This document shows positions 1-8,176 of a DNA stretch of 39,073 nucleotides, piece after piece (position 1 is the stretch's first letter; the number at the start of each line of letters is the position of its first letter). The stretch comes from a virus, in the IMG/VR virus record IMGVR_UViG_3300049046_000043, positions 1 to 39,073 of that record; one strand, written 5' to 3'. The position numbers and the translations under genes are program-made. The notes under the pieces are model-generated. The model searched no databases. It was not told where the DNA came from and was given only the letters and a program-made list of their open reading frames with translations.

Positions 1-84
1 CTTGATTGTGTCCGAAGACAGGTCAATCTTTGTTGAGTTATCTATCAGTTTCTTTTTGAATGAGTTGTATACTACGTCTGCCAT
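1..84 (-). CDS. Virion structural protein, N-terminal part (continues at right end)
   Basis: The ATG at 84-82 opens a frame (MADVVYNSFKKK...) that runs off the left edge exactly on a codon boundary. It resumes in frame at 38951 and stops at 38607, giving a 142-residue protein. Small proteins of this look ('VALVTSTYTPSADSHDFFDDV...YTAGGATL' then 'TARGAILYK') are common among tail and head genes of diverse phages, though the exact role is usually unassigned. It sits between the 230-residue connector-type gene and a beta-rich virion protein, in a block that is all structural. There is no Shine-Dalgarno sequence; the leader is AT-rich. Family role inferred from context. Confidence 0.75.
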   Translation of the reverse strand, partial: MADVVYNSFKKKLIDNSTKIDLSSDTIK

Positions 85-127
85 ATTAATGTGTTAGTTA
101 TTAATTAAATTGATATCGAGCACCCTT
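1..127. repeat. Left copy of imperfect terminal direct repeat
   Basis: Bases 1-127 recur at 38952-39073. The copies are identical except that five bases (CTGCC, 78-82) are missing on the right. This is what a circularly permuted or circular genome gives when an assembler runs past the closure point. The left copy keeps the start codon of the structural gene that crosses the junction; the right copy loses it. Confidence 0.9.
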
Positions 128-793
128 CGAGGTGATTCGAATGTTCCTCTCGTCCTTGTCTGCCGTTCCATAATGATCCTTCAGCTTCTCTTCGGTAATG
201 TTTATTTCATTCCTCAGAGTTGGAAGGATTGGAAGACTGTTGATGAGGGCATAATCATAGGCACACCACATAGGAACCAAGCTGTGGAACATGGAGTTAA
301 ATCCAGGCTCCTTGGAGGTATCCGCACTGGTGAAATATGAAGCCCCACGTTCATGGAATACGCGGATGGAGGCAGCTTGTGAGTAGCTGAACTTGGGGTA
401 CATCAAAAGGGAAGTACCCTGTTTATCGTAATACTGAGGTGTGCCTGCGGTGCTCAGGAACTCTGTAATTGAGGAATCAAAGAGGTCAGCTTGGTCAATG
501 GGCTGGAGTTTGTGCCAGATGCCGTCCTCGTCCTTAATTTCAACACGAAGGATCTTGAGGTGAGCTGTCGAGAGGCTATAGTCCTGTTGGTTTGCAACGG
601 CACTTGTTGTAGCCGAAGGAAGATCTGTCTGGTTACTGTCGTCCCACTGCCAACGACCCTCAGAATCTCTGATAATTGAGACGATGCGATCAATTGCACG
701 ATTAGCGGACGTGGTTATATCTGGAGTCGAATAGCTTGTAGAATTTGCTTTTACAAGTCTGCGTGATTCGGCAAGGATTTGAGTGAATGTCAT
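101..793 (-). CDS. Phage structural protein, probable head-tail connector/neck component
   Basis: A 230-residue protein of a widespread phage family. The N-terminal part carries 'ANRAIDRIVSIIRDSEGRWQWDD' and 'QTDLP', the middle has 'HLKILRVEIKDEDGIWHKL' and 'PIDQADL', then 'TPQYYDKQG' and 'FHERGASYF', and the C-terminal third is helical. Such proteins are encoded near head-completion or tail genes and are usually annotated only as structural. It ends 16 bases before the start of the next gene across the genome junction. A 20-base motif shared with the portal upstream region lies 27 bases before the start. Its place beside the tail block rather than the head block is due to the sugar cluster lying between them. 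Function by family resemblance and context; a neck or adaptor role is inferred. Confidence 0.7.
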   Translation of the reverse strand: MTFTQILAESRRLVKANSTSYSTPDITTSANRAIDRIVSIIRDSEGRWQWDDSNQTDLPSATTSAVANQQDYSLSTAHLKILRVEIKDEDGIWHKLQPIDQADLFDSSITEFLSTAGTPQYYDKQGTSLLMYPKFSYSQAASIRVFHERGASYFTSADTSKEPGFNSMFHSLVPMWCAYDYALINSLPILPTLRNEINITEEKLKDHYGTADKDERNIRITSKGARYQFN

Positions 794-819
794 GCGTACA
801 TGATGACATTTCCATATAT

Positions 820-839
820 GTGTGCTGAAAAACGGACAC
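820..839 (-). promoter_or_regulatory. 20-base motif shared with portal upstream region
   Basis: The + strand reads GTGTGCTG, then AAAAA, then CGGACAC. It matches 12452-12471 at 18 of 20 positions, and both copies lie 20-50 bases before a minus-strand structural gene. The ends (GTGTGC / GGACAC) form an imperfect dyad, as an operator would. No canonical -10 box follows this copy. It could be a regulator site or a phage-specific promoter element. Confidence 0.4.
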
Positions 840-857
840 TAAATCATCGAAAATGGC

Positions 858-1985
858 CTATTTTAAGGCTTCTTCGACAACTGCGTTGACCACCTTTGGA
901 TCGTATTGCCAGTTCTCTTTTATGAAATTGTAGGCGTTTTCACCCATGGTCTTTCGCAAGTTCTCGTCAAGGATCAGGCGTTCAAGTTTCTCTTCCCACT
1001 CGTGGGGCTTGCAGAGAAACCCCGTCACTCCATCTTCGATAGTCTCTCTTCCTGCGATTTCCATGTAGTAGGGATAGACGCGAGAGGCGACGACAGGGAT
1101 CTTGTACATTGAGTATTCCATCCACTTGATGTGAGACTTGGATCGAGTGAAAGACGTATCTACGAGAGGGGCGACACCAATATCCCACTTCTGAGATGAG
1201 AGATACTCTGGGTACTGTTTGAACGTGGCCGTAGAGGGGAGAAGAGATATTCTTTGAAGTGAATCATCATCAAACCCTGCATTACCAAAGTATACAGGTA
1301 CTTTCTTCTCTGGAACTGATCCGACGATCTCAAAATGTAGATTTTTGTACTTTTTCATCAGCTTCGCAATCGAAGGCATCATCATGATGAGGTCATCTTG
1401 GTGCGAGTTGGAACCAGTGTAGCCAATAACAATCTTATCTTTGTGCTTTGGAGCAGGGGTGTAGTTCCAATCCTTGATGTCATTCATGTTCGGCATGACG
1501 ATGATCTTCTTGTCCAAGCCGTGAACTTTCATAAAGTGTTCATGGAGCCTGGCTTTCAGAGGTTCGGTGGATACTACGATGGCATCACAAAAGGACAGGG
1601 CCGTGGAGAGTAAGGCTTTCTCCTTTTTTCCCTTCTTGAATCGGTCATACTGCTCATTACTTTCGGGCAGATCAAGGTAATTATCATCCACATCCATGAT
1701 AAATTTCTTTCCGTTTTGCTCAGCGTAGTAAATGATCGCCGCCATTGAATGTTCAGAGAATCCGTAGTTGCACCAGAGGACATCGTACTGTTGAAAGAGG
1801 GTATTCCAGCAATCCTCATTGGTCTTGCCGAAGTGAAGAATCTCCTTGCCCATAACCGTAACGTCATGGCCCTGAATGTACTGGGACGGCTTAACGATGC
1901 GGTAATAGCCGATACCGCCATAGGTATTGAGCTTCTTCCTCTCATCATTATGAGAGTAGTCCAAGTAGTGCATCAGTATCTTCAT
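858..1985 (-). CDS. GT-B fold glycosyltransferase (group 1 type)
   Basis: A 375-residue glycosyltransferase that would move a sugar from a nucleotide donor to an unknown acceptor. It has the two-domain pattern of GT4-like enzymes: an N-terminal half with 'YGGIGYYRIVKP' and 'FIMDVDDNY', and a C-terminal Rossmann half with 'IVIGYTGSNSHQDDL', 'WDIGVAPLVDTSFTRSKSHIKWMEY' and 'PVVASRVYPYY...VTGFL', which form the nucleotide-sugar pocket. 'GYTGS' begins near residue 187. It is the last gene of the sugar cluster, and its ATG overlaps the stop of the 54-residue gene before it (ATGA), so translation is probably coupled. The acceptor (virion protein, host surface polymer or DNA) cannot be told from sequence. 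Confidence 0.85.
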   Translation of the reverse strand: MKILMHYLDYSHNDERKKLNTYGGIGYYRIVKPSQYIQGHDVTVMGKEILHFGKTNEDCWNTLFQQYDVLWCNYGFSEHSMAAIIYYAEQNGKKFIMDVDDNYLDLPESNEQYDRFKKGKKEKALLSTALSFCDAIVVSTEPLKARLHEHFMKVHGLDKKIIVMPNMNDIKDWNYTPAPKHKDKIVIGYTGSNSHQDDLIMMMPSIAKLMKKYKNLHFEIVGSVPEKKVPVYFGNAGFDDDSLQRISLLPSTATFKQYPEYLSSQKWDIGVAPLVDTSFTRSKSHIKWMEYSMYKIPVVASRVYPYYMEIAGRETIEDGVTGFLCKPHEWEEKLERLILDENLRKTMGENAYNFIKENWQYDPKVVNAVVEEALK

Positions 1986-2146
1986 TTTGTTTTGACGTTA
2001 ATTTCTTTAATGGCTTCGGCAGGGATCATTGTTCTTTCAAGATTCGGGAGGTACAGGGTAACGAATTGCCCGATAGCAGGAGCATCTACGCACTTGTAGG
2101 TCTTCTTCTTGTCGTCACGAAACTCGACTGTAACGGTGATAATCAT
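1982..2146 (-). CDS. Small hypothetical protein (54 aa) in sugar cluster
   Basis: A 54-residue ORF (MIITVTVEFRDDKK..., ending AIKEINVKTK) closes the gap between two glycosyltransferase-type genes. Both ends overlap the neighbours by ATGA: its ATG sits in the stop of the DUF616-type gene and its TGA in the start of the GT-B gene. That tight fit is the main reason to believe it is translated. It looks like a small beta-strand protein. It resembles in length and start (MII-T-T) the 67-residue protein at 7963-8166 near the other end of the cluster. No function recognised. Confidence 0.65.
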   Translation of the reverse strand: MIITVTVEFRDDKKKTYKCVDAPAIGQFVTLYLPNLERTMIPAEAIKEINVKTK

Positions 2147-2823
2147 AGTGGTTCAGCTCTTGGGGTTAGATGTTCGACGATTTCAATAATACCTCCTCGC
2201 ACCAATCTCTTGTCCTCGGTCTCCTTGAATTGTTCGTTGATGACATTGACTCGGAGACCAACCTTGTCCGCACAGTACATAAATGAAAGCTGGTCTCTCA
2301 CCGATCCTCGGCAATACTCAGCCCACCAGAGGTTGTTAAACTGTTCAACCTTGGGAGTGTGTCTGCGTACAATCATCATGCACTCGCAAAGCCCCCTCTG
2401 CTTGGCATACCCATCCTTCTCATACCGAGAGACCTGCTCAATGATGACTTCAGGATCATCTAGACGAGCCTTGGCACACAAGATTGCTTCATCGTAGATG
2501 CAGTTGCGGACTGGGTGCTTGAAGGTGGCAAGATCGTATCCATTCAGATACTTCTCAACCACCTCTTCTGGAGGCATGATGAGCTTTAGGTTCCCGTCAA
2601 TCCAAATGCTGTACTTTGTGTCTGTTGATAGGTGCGAAAGGATCTTTGGGAATCTTGAATTACGCCTGTCTGACTTAAAGCCGTCGTATGGAGAGCGCAT
2701 ATCCCATTGATCTGACTCGAACTCATCAGAATAGGCAATCCACTTTGCGTTTCCTTTTGAGTTCCCGATAGTGAGGGCATCTTTCCCTCCCGTGATCGAA
2801 GTTAAAACAGTTATATCAGACAT
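2143..2823 (-). CDS. DUF616/TOD1-like glycosyltransferase
   Basis: A 226-residue protein resembling the DUF616 (TOD1/MUCI70-like) group, which is related to glycosyltransferases. Visible features are 'YSIWIDGNL', a D-containing motif of the kind that binds a metal-nucleotide sugar, then 'ATFKHPVRNCIYDEA', the conserved H-P-x-R-x-C-x-Y-x-E-A stretch of the group, and a late 'CRGSVRDQLSFMY' that matches its 'RDQLSF' motif. It overlaps the aminotransferase gene upstream by 8 bases and the 54-residue gene downstream by 4. It is the second of three probable glycosyltransferases in this operon, so the product is likely more than a single added sugar. Substrate unknown. Confidence 0.75.
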   Translation of the reverse strand: MSDITVLTSITGGKDALTIGNSKGNAKWIAYSDEFESDQWDMRSPYDGFKSDRRNSRFPKILSHLSTDTKYSIWIDGNLKLIMPPEEVVEKYLNGYDLATFKHPVRNCIYDEAILCAKARLDDPEVIIEQVSRYEKDGYAKQRGLCECMMIVRRHTPKVEQFNNLWWAEYCRGSVRDQLSFMYCADKVGLRVNVINEQFKETEDKRLVRGGIIEIVEHLTPRAEPL

Positions 2824-3853
2824 GGACTTGGTATTTTAGGCATTCACAGATGTGCTTCACTTCCTGCTTGGTAAGATCTGGATAGAGGGGGAGGTAGAGT
2901 CCACGTCGTGACCAGTGATAGGCATTAAGTTTTTCAGGTTCGTCATAGTACATCGGTTGCTCTGACATCGGCTTGAAGAAGTAACGTGAGTCAACTCCGT
3001 TATCGAAAAGCATCTGTTTAACACCCTCTTGGCTCTCTCCCTCTGGGATCTTAATGTCGTACACCCACGGAACCTCACGCTTGGGCATCTTATATCGAGC
3101 TGGAATGTATTGATCGTACCAAGAGACGATCTGCCTGCGCTTCTCTAGGATCTCATCGCACTTCTCAACTTGTGCAAAGCCAATTGCCGCTTGAACATTG
3201 GTCATTCTGAAGTTGTGTCCCACCTTGGGATGAACCATAGTGCGCCCTGCATCAAAGTACATATTGGCGTAGAGACGTATTTCGTCAGCCCAGTTCTTGT
3301 TGTTGGTGAGACACATGCCCCCTTCTCCCGTAGTAAGGATCTTGTTTCCATAGAAGGAGTAGCAGGAGATGTCCCCATGAGGAATGATTCCGTGAGCTTC
3401 GGCCATGTCTTCGATAATGAATAGACCGTTCGTCTTGGCAAAGTCATAGGCCTTCTTGCTCACAGGACGGCCATAGATAGGAACCATGATGATAGCTTTA
3501 ACATTATTCCTCATCACCGTGGGTAGTTTTATAGGATCGAGTGTAAGATCGTCCAGACAATCTACGAAAATGGGAACAGCTCCTGTGTAGGTCACTGCCC
3601 AGGCTGTTGCAACCATTGTGAACTCGGGAACGATCACGAAATCTCCCTTTCCAATACCAAGTGCTTTGAGCGCAAGGTAGATCGCATTGGTTCCAGAGTT
3701 ACATGCCACTCCAAACGATTTCTTGTTGTATTTTGCCCACGCTTCCTCGAATTTACCCACGTACTCCCCCAAACCTACGTCAGATTTTGCCATAGCAAAG
3801 TTGAGGTTTCTTCGCTCGCCGTACCCGATATATGGTTTGGATATTTGAATCAT
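2816..3853 (-). CDS. DegT/DnrJ/EryC1/StrS family sugar aminotransferase
   Basis: A 345-residue PLP-dependent enzyme that transfers an amino group to a keto-sugar bound to a nucleotide. 'NSGTNA' (residues 52-57) binds the cofactor phosphate, 'EDMAEAHG' supplies the Asp (D149) that contacts the pyridine nitrogen, and 'SFYGNKILTTGEGG' holds the Schiff-base Lys (K171). All are the usual residues for the family, and the length is slightly shorter than the typical 360-400. It overlaps the cupin gene by 4 bases. With the SDR dehydratase and the C-methyltransferase of the same operon it would yield an amino-deoxy, possibly branched sugar; the exact sugar is inference. Confidence 0.92.
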   Translation of the reverse strand: MIQISKPYIGYGERRNLNFAMAKSDVGLGEYVGKFEEAWAKYNKKSFGVACNSGTNAIYLALKALGIGKGDFVIVPEFTMVATAWAVTYTGAVPIFVDCLDDLTLDPIKLPTVMRNNVKAIIMVPIYGRPVSKKAYDFAKTNGLFIIEDMAEAHGIIPHGDISCYSFYGNKILTTGEGGMCLTNNKNWADEIRLYANMYFDAGRTMVHPKVGHNFRMTNVQAAIGFAQVEKCDEILEKRRQIVSWYDQYIPARYKMPKREVPWVYDIKIPEGESQEGVKQMLFDNGVDSRYFFKPMSEQPMYYDEPEKLNAYHWSRRGLYLPLYPDLTKQEVKHICECLKYQVHV

Positions 3854-4197
3854 TGTATTAATCTACTCTTTAACTTGAAAGTATCTTTCTTGTAGTCCTC
3901 GCCAACCCTCACTCCGTAGCAGATGGAGACAATCTCTGAGTTCTCTAGGGCTTTGTACGCATGAGGGACTCCAGGATGATGGGTGATTTGTTCTCCTTCC
4001 GTCACCACTGTTGAGTATTTGGAGTAGTCAGTCTCGTATACGCATTTGAGTCTGCCCTTGAGGACAATATCGTGCTGTATTGTTTTTTTGTGGTAGTGGT
4101 TGCCTCGAACTGCACCCTTCTTAAAGGTCACGTGAGTCACCGATGACTTCTCAGTCACCAGAAGGTCTTTGATTGTACCTCTTTCGTCTGTGTGCAT
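3850..4197 (-). CDS. Cupin-fold sugar isomerase/epimerase-like protein
   Basis: A 115-residue single-domain cupin. 'RGNHYHKK' is the first cupin motif (metal or substrate His pair), followed by 'DIVLKGRLKCVY' and a second motif, 'HHPGVPHAYKALENSEI'. Proteins of this type, next to DegT aminotransferases, act as nucleotide-keto-sugar 3,4-isomerases (FdtA/WxcM-like) or 3,5-epimerases. The short length and 'PHAYKALENS' suit the former group better. It lies between the C-methyltransferase (1 base apart) and the aminotransferase (4-base overlap), the expected order for making an amino-sugar. The specific reaction is inferred. Confidence 0.75.
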   Translation of the reverse strand: MHTDERGTIKDLLVTEKSSVTHVTFKKGAVRGNHYHKKTIQHDIVLKGRLKCVYETDYSKYSTVVTEGEQITHHPGVPHAYKALENSEIVSICYGVRVGEDYKKDTFKLKSRLIQ

Positions 4198-4198
4198 A

Positions 4199-5383
4199 TT
4201 ATTTTGCAGGTATAACCTTTATTTTCGGTAAGGGAACGATCCACCTTCCCTTGTAGTCTGGGTTGTTTTTAATAATCTCATCAGCAAAGTTCCAAGCGAG
4301 GATGAGCGCATAGTCAGGCTGTTGATTGACCAGCTCTTCGTCACCGACAATCTTGATCTTTGTACCAGGAGTGTAGCGTCCGATCTTGAGCTTCGACTTC
4401 TCCGTTACAAATGAGATGCACCTGCCAATGCCCGTGGTGTTGAGAAGAGTCATGCCTTTGGCTGGAGCAGAGACACAGGCAATGCGATACCCCTCGTTTC
4501 TGAGGGAATGAATCAGACTTGCCATCTCACGGATGTGTAGTCGACACTTTCTTGCCCAATCCTTCAAAACTGTCTCACTAAAGTCCTCGGCGTCGATAGA
4601 TTCTCTAACGATAGGTTTTATTTTCCTCTGCCCCTTGCGTGCGATATAGCACCTAAAACTACCTCCATGCAGGGGAGTGTACTGGATATCGAATATCTCC
4701 ATGCCTACACGATCCAGGAAGCGCACAGTGGGCTTTAACGAGAGATAGGTGACGTGTTGGTGGTATACCGTGTCCCATTCTAGGCCTTTAATGAACTCTC
4801 CAAGGTAGGGAGACTCAAAGATGAACACTCCATCAGGCTTGAGTGAGTCCACGACTCCATCCATGAATGAGTTATAATCATCTATATGAGCGAACACATT
4901 AGTCCCCAAGATGATGTCTGCGTCTTTTACGAGACCCTTTCTCCAGAACGAGTTTATCGTTGGAATCCCACGAGCCTCCGCAATAGGGACAACCTCGAAC
5001 GCTGGGTCAACATTAAGGACATCAAACCCCTTGTTCTTGAAGCGTTCAAGAAGTGTTCCGTCATTGCCTCCGATATCAACAATCTTGCCGCTTGAGATGC
5101 CTGTGGTTTTAATGACTGAATCAGCGAACTCTTCCCAATGAGCAAGAGCAGTCTTGGTGATAGATGATTCATAGAGGTAGTCCTTGGTAAACATCTCCTT
5201 GCGCTCTACAACATGTGAGAGCTGTACCAGTTCACACTCCTTGCACTGAAGAAGACGGAGCGGGTAGTGAACCTCTGGTTCATCACGATCTACACGGAAC
5301 TCATCAGAGTGGGGATGATAGCCCAAGTCCAGAAATTCGTAGAGTCTGTTACCTCCGCACAATACGCACTTATTTTTTTTCAT
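4199..5383 (-). CDS. Sugar C-methyltransferase (Methyltransf_13/14 type)
   Basis: A 394-residue SAM-dependent methyltransferase of the family that adds a methyl branch to nucleotide-linked keto-sugars. The N-terminal zinc site has Cys pairs at residues 6/9 and 47/50 ('CVLCGG', 'CKEC'). The SAM-binding loop is 'VDIGGNDGT' (102-110). 'HQHVTYLSL' and 'LHGGSFRCYIA' belong to the catalytic and C-terminal Methyltransf_14 region. Length and domain order are normal for the TylC3-like group. It overlaps the nucleotidyltransferase gene upstream by 14 bases. A C-methylated sugar in a phage would make the glycan distinctive, perhaps hard for host enzymes to remove; that is speculation. Confidence 0.9.
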   Translation of the reverse strand: MKKNKCVLCGGNRLYEFLDLGYHPHSDEFRVDRDEPEVHYPLRLLQCKECELVQLSHVVERKEMFTKDYLYESSITKTALAHWEEFADSVIKTTGISSGKIVDIGGNDGTLLERFKNKGFDVLNVDPAFEVVPIAEARGIPTINSFWRKGLVKDADIILGTNVFAHIDDYNSFMDGVVDSLKPDGVFIFESPYLGEFIKGLEWDTVYHQHVTYLSLKPTVRFLDRVGMEIFDIQYTPLHGGSFRCYIARKGQRKIKPIVRESIDAEDFSETVLKDWARKCRLHIREMASLIHSLRNEGYRIACVSAPAKGMTLLNTTGIGRCISFVTEKSKLKIGRYTPGTKIKIVGDEELVNQQPDYALILAWNFADEIIKNNPDYKGRWIVPLPKIKVIPAK

Positions 5384-5813
5384 TTGTTAAAAAGTTATTT
5401 AGTATCTCGCTTGAACTCCTGATCTTATCGCCTCCCACTCCGTACCTAATCTCTATGTTAAGGAGCCTGCACGCCTCCAGCACTTCAGGCCTTTCACCTT
5501 GAGCTTCTTTGTCTGCCCCCGCACAGTAGATCTGGGGCATAAGGTGATAGAGACCAGGAGAGAAATCATCTTGGTGGCAGTCAGAATCGGTGTCAACAAT
5601 GAGAACATCTTTGACGCACGCCAGCCTTTTAAGAAGAATGGCTCTCTCTTCGGCAGGCATGAAGCAAAACCCTTTCTTTCGGGTAAGTCTCTTATCCCCC
5701 TTGAGAAGCACGTACACGTCACCGAGCTTAGCTGCGGCCTCAAGGAGGTCTATGTGACCGATATGCAGGGGATCAAACGATCCAGAGACGGCTATTTTCT
5801 TAGTTTCTCCCAT
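5370..5813 (-). CDS. Cytidylyltransferase-like nucleotidyltransferase
   Basis: A 147-residue protein of the HxGH nucleotidyltransferase superfamily. 'GSFDPLHIGH' (11-20) is the signature that binds CTP or ATP, and 'RSSSEIL' near residue 132 takes the place of the ISTTxI-like second motif. Family members include TagD/GCT (CDP-glycerol), RfaE C-terminal domain (ADP-heptose) and FAD synthetase-like enzymes. In this cluster activation of a glycerol- or heptose-type precursor is the natural reading, though no kinase for such a precursor is encoded. It overlaps the flanking genes at both ends (22 and 14 bases). Confidence 0.85.
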   Translation of the reverse strand: MGETKKIAVSGSFDPLHIGHIDLLEAAAKLGDVYVLLKGDKRLTRKKGFCFMPAEERAILLKRLACVKDVLIVDTDSDCHQDDFSPGLYHLMPQIYCAGADKEAQGERPEVLEACRLLNIEIRYGVGGDKIRSSSEILNNFLTNEKK

Positions 5814-6643
5814 AGTTCTACGTGTTGTTTAGTGTACTTCTCCCAAGTCCAGTCTTCGACCTTGTTCACAGACAGCTTGGCAAAGATAGCGTTCAACTCA
5901 TCCTGCGTCTCAAAAGGATGATCAATACCAATGTCGTGATGGAATCCCTGAACTGGAGCGATAGTGCGAAGTCCTGCGTTTGCGGCATCGAGCACACTCA
6001 TCGCTCCTTCATCTTCGTTGCCTGTGTAAAGAAGATAGTCTGAGGAATCGAGAATTGCTTTGTGAATAGAGTAGTCGAAGTCTTCAAAGTATTCGATATT
6101 TTTCCATCCGTCTTTTATCATCTCTTCGACGACTGGTCTCCATCCCTGACCCATGATGCGGAAAGCAAACTTATCCTTGTCGATCACCTTTGAAAGCTCT
6201 GTGAGCATCCATGCACGCTTGCGACCATCTGTGTACACCTTGGTTAAAATAGCAATGACTGTCGGACGACGCTTCAATCCATCATGGGCAGGGAGGATAT
6301 AAGTTAATTTCTTCGGGTCAACACCAGCATGCTCGAATCTCTCGACCATTTCAGCAGAGAAGCAGATACCCATGTCGGCAGTTTGTAATCCCTCTTGAAG
6401 GATACGAAGTCGGTCATACTCTCCGTCGAGAAAATGAGTGACCATGAGAGTATTTACACCGCTTCCTTTGACGTAGGGGAGGAAATTGATGTGATGGTTC
6501 ACATGAGAAATGTTGTCTGGAGTGCCGCTGATCGTTGATAGATGACCCATCTTAATAAGCTCCTCGTTCATCTTCTTGGCGAACTTGGTAAGGATGCCGT
6601 CCTTAATCACTCCCATTTCGTAATTTACGATATTTATTTTCAT
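5792..6643 (-). CDS. Glycosyltransferase, GT-B-like
   Basis: A 283-residue protein with the layout of a short GT-B glycosyltransferase. The N-terminal part has 'MKINIVNYEMGVIKDGILTKFA', then 'LMVTHFLDGEYDRL' and 'DMGICFSAEMVERFEHAGVDPKKL', where an acceptor domain ends and the linker begins. The C-terminal half has 'RIMGQGWRPVVEEM' and 'SDYLLYTGNEDEGAMSVLDAANAGLRTIAPVQGFHHDI', corresponding to the E-x7-E region that holds the donor sugar. It sits one base downstream of the SDR gene and overlaps the next gene by 22 bases. Shorter than most family members, and donor unknown. Confidence 0.78.
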   Translation of the reverse strand: MKINIVNYEMGVIKDGILTKFAKKMNEELIKMGHLSTISGTPDNISHVNHHINFLPYVKGSGVNTLMVTHFLDGEYDRLRILQEGLQTADMGICFSAEMVERFEHAGVDPKKLTYILPAHDGLKRRPTVIAILTKVYTDGRKRAWMLTELSKVIDKDKFAFRIMGQGWRPVVEEMIKDGWKNIEYFEDFDYSIHKAILDSSDYLLYTGNEDEGAMSVLDAANAGLRTIAPVQGFHHDIGIDHPFETQDELNAIFAKLSVNKVEDWTWEKYTKQHVELWEKLRK

Positions 6644-6644
6644 A

Positions 6645-7679
6645 TTATTTCATCCATTCCTTATGATCTTTCTGCCATTCGATTGTGTTCTTCAGCGACT
6701 CTTCAAATGGGACTGGCGACTTCCAGCCAAGGGTTGCTAATTTCTCACCGTTAAGACCGTAGTGGAGATCGTGACCTGGGTTATCTTCATGGAAGTAGAC
6801 CATTTCATACTTTGCTTCTTTACCCATAAGTTTCCCAATCGTCTGTACTAGCTCTAGATTGTTCACTTGCTTGTCCCCAACAATGTTGAGGCGAACAGGC
6901 ACATCCAATTCTCCGAATCCATGGATAACAGGTTCTACGTTATTCAGAATCCATACCACGGCATCAGATGCGTTGCGTGAGTGTAGGTAGTAACGAGTGC
7001 CGACCTCACCATTCTTGGCGGCATGAACTTTGATTGTCTCGTCCCTCTCAATCTTCTGTTGGATCATGGCAGGGAACTTGGAAGGAGCCTGCATCTCACC
7101 AAAGTTGTTCATGGTGTTCGTGATGATGAGGGGGAGACCGTATGATCTCCACCATGCGATAGCGAGTGACTCCTGATTGGCCTTTGATGCCGAATAAGGA
7201 TTCGATGGAAGGATCGGTGCCCATTCTTTATGGCCCCCAGAGTTCTTTGGTGCAGAACCGTACACTTCATCTGTAGAGAAGTGAAGGAACTTCTCAGGCT
7301 TTGCTACACGTGCATACTCAAGCATGGTAAGCATGATCTCCGTGTTGTTTCTCACGAAAGGAAGAGGATCATCAATGGAGTTCTGAACATCTGAGCGTGA
7401 AGCAAGATTGATGACGTAATCTATCTTTCCCATTTTCTCTATCTCACGGGGAGTAAAGGGGGCGATGAGATCGTGAGTGATGATAGACATACGAGACTTC
7501 CAATTGGGATGATCGTTCGTGACCTCAACCAGACGATCAAAGTATCCCTTGTGGTCATCCTTGAAGGAGTCAGTACACACCACAAACCAATCAGTGTTGT
7601 GCATGATGTGGGCAAGCATGTGCACTCCTATCGCACCACCTGCACCTGTAAGCAACACTCTTTTATTCTGTGTCTGCAT
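6645..7679 (-). CDS. NAD-dependent nucleotide-sugar 4,6-dehydratase/epimerase (extended SDR)
   Basis: A 344-residue extended short-chain dehydrogenase of the RmlB type. The Rossmann motif 'TGAGGAIG' (11-18) binds NAD. 'STDEVYG' (135-141) carries the Thr-Asp-Glu triad that marks 4,6-dehydratases, and Y162 with K166 in 'YSASK' is the catalytic pair. This points to dTDP-glucose 4,6-dehydratase-like chemistry rather than a plain epimerase. It gives the 4-keto-6-deoxy sugar on which the cupin, C-methyltransferase and aminotransferase would act. No RmlA-type enzyme to make the starting nucleotide sugar is encoded, so it must come from the host. It overlaps the 97-residue gene upstream by 17 bases. 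Confidence 0.9.
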   Translation of the reverse strand: MQTQNKRVLLTGAGGAIGVHMLAHIMHNTDWFVVCTDSFKDDHKGYFDRLVEVTNDHPNWKSRMSIITHDLIAPFTPREIEKMGKIDYVINLASRSDVQNSIDDPLPFVRNNTEIMLTMLEYARVAKPEKFLHFSTDEVYGSAPKNSGGHKEWAPILPSNPYSASKANQESLAIAWWRSYGLPLIITNTMNNFGEMQAPSKFPAMIQQKIERDETIKVHAAKNGEVGTRYYLHSRNASDAVVWILNNVEPVIHGFGELDVPVRLNIVGDKQVNNLELVQTIGKLMGKEAKYEMVYFHEDNPGHDLHYGLNGEKLATLGWKSPVPFEESLKNTIEWQKDHKEWMK

Positions 7680-7956
7680 GGGCTTTTTTTATTGCTTCAA
7701 GATTATCGAGAAACGACTTCAATCTCGGTAAGACATCCGAACGTGACCAGAACCGCGCCGACATCCCGTTAGGAAAGGTGTAAAAGTACTTCACGTCAGG
7801 ATGGTCGTTAATCTCTTCTGAAGGGAGAACGGGAAGATCGTAGTTCACACCTTCAAAGAAGATGTTGGATAGACCTTTCCTGTGAGGGTTCTCCACGATT
7901 GTGAATCGGGGATCTAGTGCTTGTATTTCGTTGAGAAAATCAGGGATAACTTTCAT
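7663..7956 (-). CDS. Hypothetical protein (97 aa) at head of sugar cluster
   Basis: A 97-residue ORF beginning MKVIPDFLNEIQAL. Two regions stand out: 'RFTIVENPHRKGLSNIFFEGVNYDLPVLPSEEI', with strand-like character, and a C-terminal helix with 'RLKSFLDNLEAIKKAH'. It overlaps the SDR gene by 17 bases and follows the 67-residue gene by 6, so it belongs to the same transcript. I recognise no family. Its place between capsid and sugar genes allows either a structural or a metabolic role. Confidence 0.7.
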   Translation of the reverse strand: MKVIPDFLNEIQALDPRFTIVENPHRKGLSNIFFEGVNYDLPVLPSEEINDHPDVKYFYTFPNGMSARFWSRSDVLPRLKSFLDNLEAIKKAHADTE

Positions 7957-7962
7957 ATTTTT

Positions 7963-8166
7963 TTATTGTGTGAGCGAGTCTATTGACTGAACTGCCCAGA
8001 TGATAAGCGTAGCAGTGGCATCCACGATGGCCATCTTCTTTTGGCCTTGGATCTTTACTTTCTGTCCGTACTTCTGACCGTTCACGGTAAAGACAACCTC
8101 CAAAACCCCTTTAAGAAGGGTTCCGTGGATGTCTGTACCTTTGTAGGTATATGTGGAAATAATCAT
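7963..8166 (-). CDS. Hypothetical protein (67 aa), first gene after capsid
   Basis: A 67-residue ORF starting MIISTYTYKGTDIHG, with a strand-rich N-terminal half ('GVLEVVFTVNGQKYGQKVKI') and a hydrophobic C-terminal helix ('AIVDATATLIIWAVQSI'). A TATAAT box ends 10 bases before the ATG, and no Shine-Dalgarno sequence fits between, so the mRNA is probably leaderless or nearly so. It is the first gene of the transcript that leads into the sugar operon. Function unknown. Confidence 0.65.
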   Translation of the reverse strand: MIISTYTYKGTDIHGTLLKGVLEVVFTVNGQKYGQKVKIQGQKKMAIVDATATLIIWAVQSIDSLTQ

Positions 8167-8176
8167 ATTGGTTTTA

